A DNA stretch of 12,574 bases from FEN-1250 sp039918615 (GTDB lineage: Bacteria > Gemmatimonadota > Gemmatimonadetes > Gemmatimonadales > Gemmatimonadaceae): the NCBI GenBank assembly GCA_039918615.1, contig JBDSHG010000164.1, positions 1 through 12,574 of the forward strand, read 5' to 3'. Of the stretch, positions 5,277-12,231 are shown one piece after another. The translations under genes and the position numbers were made by a program. Each line of letters opens with the position of its first letter. Position 1 is the first letter of the stretch. Below the pieces are notes generated by a model. It did not search any database. It saw only the letters and a list, made by a program, of their open reading frames with translations, and had not been told where the DNA came from.

Positions 5277-7391
5277 ATGGCAGACCTGACGCTATCCGCT
5301 CCTCCAATCGTGCTGTCGCCTCAGCTCTACATCAATCGTGAGCTGAGCTGGCTGGAATTCAATTCGAGGGTGTTGCACGAGGCGTTCGACGAGAGAAATC
5401 CGCTGCTCGAGCGGCTCAAGTTCGCGGCGATCTTCAGCACGAATCTCGACGAGTTCTACATGGTTCGCGTCGCGGGGCTTCGCCGACAGCTCGCCGCGAA
5501 CGTCACCGTCACCGCACCCGATGGTCTGTCGCCGCAGGAGCAGCTCGAGGCGATCGGGGTGCGCGTGCGCCAGCTGCTCGCGCAGCAACTGCAGCTTCTG
5601 CACGAGCAGCTCCTTCCCGCGCTGTCGCAGCGCGGAGTGCGGCTCGTGCCCCTGGAGGAGATCACGGCGGCGGAGTGGCAACGGCTCGACGAGTACTTCG
5701 AGCGACAGGTCTATCCGGTGCTCACGCCGCTCGCGGTCGACCCCGGGCATCCCTTTCCGTATATCTCGAATCTCTCGCTCTCGCTCGCGGTGGAGATTCG
5801 CGATCCGGATACGCAGGAGGAGCACTTCGCGCGCGTGAAGGTGCCGCGCAGCCTCCCGCGCTGGGTGAAGTTCGGACGGCCCAACCAGTTCATACCGCTC
5901 GAGCAGCTGATCGGCATCAACTTGCGCGCGCTGTTTCCGGGGATGGAGGTGCGGAACTGGTACGCGTTCAGGATCACGCGGAACTCGGACATCGAGCTGC
6001 TCTCGTCGGAAGAGCCGGACGACCTGCTGGCGACGATCGAGGAGCAGGTTTTCCTGCGCCGCTTCGGCGAGGTGGTGCGTCTCGAGGTGCAGTCAGGGAC
6101 GCCGCCGGAGATGCGCTCGTTGCTGCTCGACGAGCTGCGCGACGATCGCTTGCCTCCGCACGCGACGCTGACCGAGGCCGACGTGCACGAGATGGGTCCG
6201 TTGCTCGAGCTCGGCGATTTGCGGGAGCTCGCGTCGCTGGAGATCCCGGAGCTACGCGATCCGCCGCTCGTGCCGAGCACGCCGCCGAGGCTGCGCGGGG
6301 TCAATGGCGGGATGTTCGACGTCATTCGGCAGGGCGACGTGCTCGTACATCATCCCTTCGACTCGTTCCAGACGACGGTGGAGCAGTTCATCGAGCGCGC
6401 GGCGGAAGACGACGATGTGCTCGCGATCAAGCTGACGTTGTATCGCACTTCGGGCGATACGCCGATCGTTCGCGCGCTCACGGAGGCCGCGGAAAGCGGG
6501 AAGCAGGTGGTGGTGCTCGTCGAGCTCAAGGCGCGCTTCGACGAGGCGAACAACATCACGTGGGCGCGACAGCTCGAAAGCGCTGGCGTACACGTGGTGT
6601 ACGGGATGATGGATCTCAAGACGCATACGAAGACCTGCCTCGTGGTGCGGCGCGAGGCGGATGGAATCCGGCGCTACGTGCACGTCGGCACGGGGAACTA
6701 CAACTCGAAGACGGCGCGGCAGTACACAGACCTCGGGCTCTTCACCTGCAATCCGGAGATCGGCGCGGACCTGAGTGACCTGTTCAACTTTCTCACGGGA
6801 TTCTCGCGGCAGCGGCACTACCGGAAGCTGATCATCGCGCCGGGTGACATGCGCGCGCGCTTCCACGCGCTCATCGCGCGCGAGATGGAGCACGCGCGCG
6901 CCGGGCGTCCGGCGCGACTCATCGCGAAGATGAACGCCCTCGCGGACCCCGAGGCCATTCTCGCGCTGTACGAAGCCGCGCAGGCCGGCGTGATCATCGA
7001 CCTCATCGTGCGCGGCATCTGCTGCCTCAGACCGGGGATCGAGGGGATCAGCGACAACATCCGCGTCACCAGCATCGTCGGGCGTTTTCTCGAGCACTCG
7101 CGGCTCTGGTATTTCCTCAACGACGGCGAGGAGGAGTATTATCTGGGCTCCGCCGACTGGATGCCGCGCAACTTCGAGCGCCGGGTGGAAGCGGTCACGC
7201 CGGTTGAGGACAAGGCGCTGCACGAGCCACTGGCCACGCTGCTTGCGACGTACCTGCGTGACAACCGAAATGCGTGGACGCTGCAGCCCGACGGGTGCTA
7301 CCGGCAACTTGAGCTCGATGGCGAGGCCGAACGTCAGGCCCAGCTCATCATGGTGAGCTCTACGTGGGGGAGCGCGCCGCTCGATCCGTAA
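5277..7391 (+). CDS. ppk1: Polyphosphate kinase 1
   Basis: This 704-residue PPK1 reversibly transfers the gamma phosphate of ATP to a growing polyphosphate chain; its length is normal for the family (about 690). The N-terminal domain shows LYINRELSWLEFN (17-29) and STNLDEFYMVRVAGL (54-68). The catalytic region has ELKARFDEANNITWARQLE (416-434), then H450 in LKTHTK and H469 in YVHVGTGNYNSKTARQYTD. These histidines are 19 residues apart, exactly like the autophosphorylated His435 and the assisting His454 of E. coli PPK. The C-terminal domain has the second phospholipase-D-like half, with the conserved stretches GISDNIRVTSIVGRFLEHSR and ADWMPRN. The ATG at 5277 has no strong Shine-Dalgarno sequence. 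The gene is monocistronic, downstream of DUF47-PiT, and overlaps the end of the convergent ppx gene by 32 bases. Substrate phosphate would come from the Pst and PiT transporters encoded on both sides. Confidence 0.97.
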   Translation: MADLTLSAPPIVLSPQLYINRELSWLEFNSRVLHEAFDERNPLLERLKFAAIFSTNLDEFYMVRVAGLRRQLAANVTVTAPDGLSPQEQLEAIGVRVRQLLAQQLQLLHEQLLPALSQRGVRLVPLEEITAAEWQRLDEYFERQVYPVLTPLAVDPGHPFPYISNLSLSLAVEIRDPDTQEEHFARVKVPRSLPRWVKFGRPNQFIPLEQLIGINLRALFPGMEVRNWYAFRITRNSDIELLSSEEPDDLLATIEEQVFLRRFGEVVRLEVQSGTPPEMRSLLLDELRDDRLPPHATLTEADVHEMGPLLELGDLRELASLEIPELRDPPLVPSTPPRLRGVNGGMFDVIRQGDVLVHHPFDSFQTTVEQFIERAAEDDDVLAIKLTLYRTSGDTPIVRALTEAAESGKQVVVLVELKARFDEANNITWARQLESAGVHVVYGMMDLKTHTKTCLVVRREADGIRRYVHVGTGNYNSKTARQYTDLGLFTCNPEIGADLSDLFNFLTGFSRQRHYRKLIIAPGDMRARFHALIAREMEHARAGRPARLIAKMNALADPEAILALYEAAQAGVIIDLIVRGICCLRPGIEGISDNIRVTSIVGRFLEHSRLWYFLNDGEEEYYLGSADWMPRNFERRVEAVTPVEDKALHEPLATLLATYLRDNRNAWTLQPDGCYRQLELDGEAERQAQLIMVSSTWGSAPLDP

Positions 7392-8940
7392 GCGCGGCGG
7401 CGGTGTGCGCCACGCGCGACCCTACGATCTCCACGGGCACGCCGGCGATTTTTTCGAGGAGCTGCGACTTGCGGCTCGCGCCCCAGATCTCGAGGCGCAT
7501 TGGCTGGTGGATGTTGCGCGCGATCGGCGTGATGCGGATGCGGTCCTTCATCCAGCGCACCTTGACGCGGTCAACGGCCGAGATGTGCCCGCGGTCGAGC
7601 CCGTCCGCGAGGCGGAGGATGGCCGAGAGGCGGCGAACCTGGTCGCGTACCGGCTTTGCGAGCGACGCGTAGCTGGGGTGCTCCTTCGACGGCGGTGCGC
7701 CGCGATGGTAGCGCGCGACGTTCGCCACCACGATCTGCTCCATCGGTGACATCCCGAGGAGCTCGGCGTTCGTGATCAAATAGTACGAGTGCTTGTGGTG
7801 CTTGTCGTAGCTGATGTGGTAGCCGATGTCGTGCAGCATCGCGGCGGCGGCGAGGATGTCGCGCTCGCCGGGCTTCGCGCCGAGCCGAGCACCGGCGGCG
7901 TCGAAGAGCTGAAGGGCCAGCCGCTGCACGTGCATCGAATGCCGCTCCTCGAAGTGGCACGCGTCGGCCAGCCGCCGCACGGAGCGCTCGCGCGCCTCGC
8001 CCGGGCTCGCGACGGTGGGGAGCACGTGCGCGGTCTCGAGAAGAAGCCCTTCGCGAATTCCGTATGCGGACACCACGAGGCTCGGGGCGTCGAGGCGCGC
8101 CATCACTTCCGCGATGACCGCGAGCCCGGCCACGATGATGTCGGAGCGGCCGGCGTTGAGGCCTGTGACCGTGAGTCGCTCCGTCGGCGTCATGTCCTGC
8201 AGGCTGTCGAGGATGTGCTCGAGGTCGCCGCGGGGAACGCGTGTCCCGTGTACGCTTTGCGCGGGGCGTATTCCCTGACGCGCGAGCGACATCCCTGCGA
8301 GGTTGGTGAAGGTGCCGCCCGAGCCGATCACCTGCGCGTTGCGCCACTCGCGCGCGGGGAGATGGCGCAGGAGCTCGTGACGGACATTCTTGCGGAGCGC
8401 CTTCACCGCGGCGCGCGTGATCTTCTTCGGGAAGTAGCGCTCGGTCATGCGGAGCGCGCCGAAGGGGAGGGAGACGAGGCGATCGACGAGGCCGGCGGCG
8501 CTGAGCGCGAGCTCGACCGAGCCGCCACCGATGTCGACGACTGCCGCGCGTCCCGAGGCGAGGTCGAAGTGCGCGAGCGCGCTGCGGAAGCCGAGGAGTG
8601 CCTCGTCGCTCCCTTCCAGCACGCGGATCTGGAGCTTCGCCGCCTTGCGGACCATCTCGGCGAAGTGCCGCGCGTTGGATGCGTCGCGGACTGCGCTGGT
8701 GGCGACGGCCTCGATGCGCGTGGCGCCGAGCTGGCGCGCGAGGGTGGCCATGCGCACCACTGCTTGTGTGGCGCGCTGCATGGCCGACTGCGCGAGCTCG
8801 CCGCGCTCGTCCATCCCAGCACCGAGTCGCGGCGCGGATTTCATTTCATCGACGACCCGGATGTGGCCGTCGGCCGATACGTCGGCCACGATCGCACGGA
8901 TCGAGTTCGATCCGATATCGATCGCGGCGACACGGTCCAG
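7360..8940 (-). CDS. ppx: Ppx/GppA family exopolyphosphatase with C-terminal HD domain
   Basis: Ppx/GppA enzymes release phosphate from polyphosphate ends and/or hydrolyse pppGpp. Numbered from CTG at 8940 (526 residues), the actin-like ATPase fold shows phosphate-1 motif DIGSNS (8-13), LEGSDEALLGF with the likely catalytic Glu109, phosphate-2 motif DIGGGS (136-141) and the glycine motif GSGGT (206-210). The C-terminal half is an HD phosphohydrolase-type domain with all metal ligands visible: His334, His370-Asp371 (LHDIGYH), His384, His412 and Asp446. Start choice: the first ATG/GTG in frame is GTG at 8889, which would delete the phosphate-1 motif. Upstream to beyond 9050 the frame has no ATG, GTG or TTG, but CTG at 8940 opens LDRVAAIDIGSNSIR, 13 bases after the phoU stop. 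A CTG start coupled to phoU is therefore preferred; coordinates ending at 8889 are the conventional alternative. It is the last gene of the pst operon and converges on ppk1. Whether it prefers polyphosphate or pppGpp is undecided; the operon favours polyphosphate. Confidence 0.9.
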   Translation of the reverse strand: MDRVAAIDIGSNSIRAIVADVSADGHIRVVDEMKSAPRLGAGMDERGELAQSAMQRATQAVVRMATLARQLGATRIEAVATSAVRDASNARHFAEMVRKAAKLQIRVLEGSDEALLGFRSALAHFDLASGRAAVVDIGGGSVELALSAAGLVDRLVSLPFGALRMTERYFPKKITRAAVKALRKNVRHELLRHLPAREWRNAQVIGSGGTFTNLAGMSLARQGIRPAQSVHGTRVPRGDLEHILDSLQDMTPTERLTVTGLNAGRSDIIVAGLAVIAEVMARLDAPSLVVSAYGIREGLLLETAHVLPTVASPGEARERSVRRLADACHFEERHSMHVQRLALQLFDAAGARLGAKPGERDILAAAAMLHDIGYHISYDKHHKHSYYLITNAELLGMSPMEQIVVANVARYHRGAPPSKEHPSYASLAKPVRDQVRRLSAILRLADGLDRGHISAVDRVKVRWMKDRIRITPIARNIHQPMRLEIWGASRKSQLLEKIAGVPVEIVGSRVAHTAAALTDRAARSPT

Positions 8941-8953
8941 ATTGCTCGCGGGG

Positions 8954-9667
8954 TCAGGCCGTAGTGGCGACAGTGCGATCCTCCCGGTCCTCCAGGCGAT
9001 GCTTGATGGTCTTTCCCTCAGCCAAGTATACCGCGTCCTCGGCGATGTTGGTGGCGAGGTCGGCGACGCGCTCCAGGTTGCGGCTCACGAGGAAGAGCTC
9101 GAGGGCTGCGGAGATCGTCGTCGGATCCTCGAGCATGTGCGTGAGGAGAATGCGGAAGAGCGAGTCGTGCAGCGCGTCGACCTGATCGTCGCGGCGGCAG
9201 ACGTCGCGGCCCAGCACACCGTCGCCGCGAACGAAGGCGTCGAGCGCGTCGCCGAGCATGTGGCGGGCGCGGCGAGCCATGTCCTCGACTTCCGGGTCGG
9301 GGGTAATGTTGGAGCGCATCGCGACGAGGCGCTGCGTGGACTGCGCGATGTTCACCGCATGATCGCCGACGCGTTCGAGGTCACTCGAGATCTTGATCGC
9401 GCTGATGATGAAGCGGAGGTCGCGCGCCATCGGCTGCTGGAGCGCGAGGAGCGAGACGGCGAGTCCTTCGACCTCTACCTCGAGGGCATCGAGCTCGCTG
9501 TCAGCCTCGATCACGGCGTCGGCCTTGCCGGCGTCGCGGTGCAGCAGGGCTTCCACGGACATGTCGACCAGCGCCTCTGCGCGCTCGGACATGTCGAGCA
9601 GCCGCTGCTTCAGCTGATCGAGCTGCTCGTGGAAGTGTCGAAAACCAGCGGTGTCGGCGGGGCTCAT
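8954..9667 (-). CDS. phoU: Phosphate transport system regulator PhoU
   Basis: This 237-residue helical protein is a standard PhoU, made of two similar three-helix halves. PhoU sits at the inner face of the Pst transporter and, in species with a PhoR kinase, passes on the phosphate-replete signal and restrains uptake. Each half carries the metal-binding motif: ISSDLERVGDHAVNIA (93-108) and VSRNLERVADLATNIAEDAVYL (194-215), with the family's C-terminal feature GKTIKHR (218-224). The ATG at 9667 overlaps the upstream pstB stop as ATGA and is preceded by GGGAG (9674-9678) with six bases of spacing. Its TGA (8954-8956) lies 13 bases before the proposed CTG start of ppx. The place after pstB in the operon matches the classical pstSCAB-phoU order. 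The separate DUF47 protein at 3468-4079 is a paralogous type that serves PiT instead. Confidence 0.96.
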   Translation of the reverse strand: MSPADTAGFRHFHEQLDQLKQRLLDMSERAEALVDMSVEALLHRDAGKADAVIEADSELDALEVEVEGLAVSLLALQQPMARDLRFIISAIKISSDLERVGDHAVNIAQSTQRLVAMRSNITPDPEVEDMARRARHMLGDALDAFVRGDGVLGRDVCRRDDQVDALHDSLFRILLTHMLEDPTTISAALELFLVSRNLERVADLATNIAEDAVYLAEGKTIKHRLEDREDRTVATTA

Positions 9668-10485
9668 CCGAATCTCCCAGTCACATAGGCTTCGGTCCGC
9701 GGCTCGCGAGGACTGGTGAAGAGACGATCAGTTGCATTTACCTCTACCAGGCGGCCCAGGTAGAAGAAGGCGGTGAATTCGGAGACGCGAGCCGCTTGCT
9801 GCATGTTGTGAGTGACGATGACGATCGTCAACTCCCGCTTCAGCTCGTACAGCAGCTCTTCGACTTTCTGTGTGGCGATCGGATCGAGCGCGCTCGCGGG
9901 CTCGTCGAGGAGGAGCACCTCGGGATCATTCGCGAGCGCGCGGGCGATGCAGAGGCGCTGCTGCTGCCCGCCGGAGAGTCCCAGCGCACTCTGACGCAGG
10001 CGGTCCTTCACCTCGTCCCAGAGCGCGGCGCGGCGGAGCGACGTCTCGACGATCTCGTCGAGCGCCCTGCGGGAGGATGTTCCATTGATCTTCGGGCCGA
10101 AGGCGACGTTGTCGTAGATCGACTTCGGGAATGGGTTCCAGCGCTGGAAGACCATCCCTGCGCGCTGGCGAAGGGCGACGATGTCGGCGTCCGGCGAGTA
10201 GATGTCCTGCCCATCGAGCTCGATCGCGCCTGTGTGGCGTGCCCCGGGGATGAGCGCGTTGAGGCGGTTGATCGAGCGGAGCAGTGTCGACTTTCCGCAG
10301 CCGGAAGGGCCGATGAACGCGGTCACCGAGCGTGCGGGAATCGTGAGGTTCACGTCGAAGAGCGCCTGCTTCTCGCCGTAGAAGAACGAGAAATCCTTCG
10401 TGAGGATCGTTCCCGGATGCGTGGAATCCGCAGTCGGGAGGATTGTATCGGGGCGCTCAACCACGGTGGCGGTCGCGTCGGTCAT
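9664..10485 (-). CDS. pstB: Phosphate ABC transporter ATP-binding protein PstB (second copy)
   Basis: This 273-residue ABC ATPase drives phosphate import through PstC-PstA. Walker A is GPSGCGKST (59-67), the Q-loop is in VFQRWNPFP (112-120), the ABC signature is LSGGQQQR (170-177), Walker B is LLLDEP (191-196) and the H-loop His is 226 in VTHNMQQAAR. All needed residues are present, and the C-terminus TEAYVTGRFG is the PstB-type ending. An extra Thr/Pro-rich stretch of about 25 residues precedes the first strand (SFFYGEKQALFDV). It is the more typical-looking copy in KSIYDNVAFG and SALDP, but it has RWNPFP where most PstB have a KPTPFP-like sequence. The ATG at 10485 overlaps the stop of the other pstB as ATGA; its own stop overlaps the phoU start the same way. 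It may pair with the other PstB as a heterodimer or serve as an alternative subunit. Confidence 0.95.
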   Translation of the reverse strand: MTDATATVVERPDTILPTADSTHPGTILTKDFSFFYGEKQALFDVNLTIPARSVTAFIGPSGCGKSTLLRSINRLNALIPGARHTGAIELDGQDIYSPDADIVALRQRAGMVFQRWNPFPKSIYDNVAFGPKINGTSSRRALDEIVETSLRRAALWDEVKDRLRQSALGLSGGQQQRLCIARALANDPEVLLLDEPASALDPIATQKVEELLYELKRELTIVIVTHNMQQAARVSEFTAFFYLGRLVEVNATDRLFTSPREPRTEAYVTGRFG

Positions 10486-11273
10486 CCGAAGCGACCCGTG
10501 ATGTAGGCTTCCGTGCGGCTGTCGCGCGGTGTCGTGAAGATCGCGCTGGTGTCGCTCATCTCGACCAGTTCGCCGTTCAGAAAGAAGGCGGTGGAGTCGG
10601 AGACGCGTGCGGCCTGCTGCATGTTGTGCGTCACGATCACGATGGTCATGTCGCTGCGCAGCTCGTAAACCAGCTCTTCGACCGCCTGCGTGCTGATGGG
10701 ATCGAGCGACGCGGTGGGCTCGTCGAGCAGGAGCACCGTTGGCTCGGTCGCGAGGGCGCGCGCGATGCAGAGGCGCTGCTGCTGGCCGCCGGAGAGACCG
10801 AGCGCACTGGTCGACAGGCGGTCTTTCACCTCGGTCCAGAGCACTGCGCGTGTGAGCGCGCGCTCGACGATCTCGTCGATTTGCGCGTGCGAGTGATGAC
10901 TCTTCTCCATGACGCGAAGACCTGCGGCGACGTTGTCGCGGATCGACATTGTCGGGAAGGGTGTCGGGCGCTGGAAGACCATCCCGATGTGCTTGCGCAC
11001 CGCGATCGCGTTGACGCCGCGCGCGTAGATGTTGCGGCCGTCGAGCTCCACCTCCCCTTCGACGCGCGCCGTCGGCACGGTCTCGTGCATGCGGTTGAGG
11101 CAGCGCAGGAAGGTCGACTTGCCGCAGCCCGACGGTCCGATGATCGCCGTCACCTGGCGGTCGCGAATGTTCATATCGACGCCTTTCACCGCATGCACGC
11201 TCCCGAAGTACGCGTCGAGCGAGCCCACGCGCATGCGCGGGACGGCTTCGGGCGTGACTGCGGGGCGGCTCAT
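10482..11273 (-). CDS. pstB: Phosphate ABC transporter ATP-binding protein PstB (first copy)
   Basis: This 263-residue PstB ABC ATPase is encoded directly after pstA. Walker A is GPSGCGKST (46-54), the Q-loop VFQRPTPFP (99-107), the signature LSGGQQQR (160-167), Walker B LLLDEP (181-186) and the H-loop His 216 in VTHNMQQAAR. The C-terminus TEAYITGRFG is typical of PstB. Compared with the second copy it keeps RPTPFP but has MSIRDNVAAG and TASLDP in place of the commoner MSIYDNIAFG and SALDP. The frame is open far upstream inside pstA, but conserved sequence begins only near VGSLDAYFG. I therefore place the start at ATG 11273, which leaves a 31-base gap to the pstA stop. GTG at 11282, with AGGA four bases before it, is an alternative giving three more residues. 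The gene overlaps the next pstB by four bases. Confidence 0.94.
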   Translation of the reverse strand: MSRPAVTPEAVPRMRVGSLDAYFGSVHAVKGVDMNIRDRQVTAIIGPSGCGKSTFLRCLNRMHETVPTARVEGEVELDGRNIYARGVNAIAVRKHIGMVFQRPTPFPTMSIRDNVAAGLRVMEKSHHSHAQIDEIVERALTRAVLWTEVKDRLSTSALGLSGGQQQRLCIARALATEPTVLLLDEPTASLDPISTQAVEELVYELRSDMTIVIVTHNMQQAARVSDSTAFFLNGELVEMSDTSAIFTTPRDSRTEAYITGRFG

Positions 11274-11304
11274 GAGTGACACGTCGTCCTGCAGATTCGA
11301 GCGC

Positions 11305-12231
11305 TCAGTCGCCACCGCCGGTCGCGAAACGGGCGCGCGTTGCGAAACGCGCGATGAGGCTAATGATGAAGATGAGCGCAATGAGGACGAGCGCTCCGGC
11401 CCACGCGAGGGAGTGCCATGCGTCATAGGGGCTGATCGCGTAAGAGAAGACCTGCAGGGGGAGCGCGGATATCGGCTGCGCCAGTGACGTCGACCAGAAC
11501 TGATTGCCGAACGCGGTAAAGAGGAGCGGGGCAGTCTCACCCGCGATGCGGGCAATGGCGACCAGCGCGCCGGTGACGATGCCCGCGCTCGCGGTGCGAA
11601 GAACGATCGAGAGCGATGTGCGCCAGCGCGAGTACCCGAGCGCGAGCGCCGCCTCGCGCAGCGACACCGGCACGATGCCAACCATCTCTTCCGTGGTGCG
11701 CGCAACCATCGGGATCATCATCGCGCCCAGCGCCACGCCGCCGGCGAGCGCGGAGAAGTGGCCCACAGGGCGCACGAGAAATTCCCAGGCGAAAATTCCC
11801 ATCACGATCGACGGGAGCCCGTTGAGCACATCGGAGAGAAAGCGCACGCCGTTCGCCAGCTTCGCTCCCTTCTTTTCGGCCAGATACAGTCCGGCGCCGA
11901 CACCCACGGGCAGCCCGACCGCGCTGGCGAGCCCGATGAGGATGAGCGTGCCGACGATCGCATTCGCGAGTCCGCCGCCCGTCTCGCCGACGGGCTTCGG
12001 CATCTTCGTGAAGAAGTCCCACGACAGGGAGCCGATGCCGAGCGTGAGCAGATGGCCGAAGATGAAGATCAGCGGCAGCACCGCGAGCACCGCGGCGCCG
12101 ACGAGAACGAAGAGCATGATCCCGCTCACGACGCGGCGGCGCTTGAGCGTGCGCACGGTGCGCTCACTGAACGCGCGCTGTCGCAGCGTGGGCCGGAGCG
12201 GCGGTGCCATCGGGGGAGTCGCGGCGCTCAT
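11305..12231 (-). CDS. pstA: Phosphate ABC transporter permease PstA
   Basis: This 308-residue inner-membrane permease forms the phosphate channel with PstC. A cytoplasmic N-tail rich in Pro/Arg (1-33) is followed by a first membrane segment (about 36-60), a periplasmic region (65-88) and further helices near 90-117, 133-153, 160-178, 214-228 and 273-295. The EAA loop that docks on PstB is LREAALALGYSRWRTSL (191-207). Other conserved stretches are GGGLANAIVGT (85-95), NGLPSIVMGIFAW (137-149) and ARIAGETAPLLFTAFGNQFW (227-246). The start is ATG 12231, which forms an ATGA overlap with the pstC stop and has a strong Shine-Dalgarno sequence. An ATG 12 codons upstream inside pstC lacks that support. 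pstA is second in the visible pstC-pstA-pstB-pstB-phoU-ppx operon. Confidence 0.95.
   Translation of the reverse strand: MSAATPPMAPPLRPTLRQRAFSERTVRTLKRRRVVSGIMLFVLVGAAVLAVLPLIFIFGHLLTLGIGSLSWDFFTKMPKPVGETGGGLANAIVGTLILIGLASAVGLPVGVGAGLYLAEKKGAKLANGVRFLSDVLNGLPSIVMGIFAWEFLVRPVGHFSALAGGVALGAMMIPMVARTTEEMVGIVPVSLREAALALGYSRWRTSLSIVLRTASAGIVTGALVAIARIAGETAPLLFTAFGNQFWSTSLAQPISALPLQVFSYAISPYDAWHSLAWAGALVLIALIFIISLIARFATRARFATGGGD

Noticed and set aside
11274..11705. A 144-residue N-terminal extension of the first PstB reading into pstA
   Set aside because: It is an Arg/Ser-rich out-of-frame translation of pstA. PstB homology begins only after residue 144 of the long frame, and a proper start exists at 11273 (or 11282).
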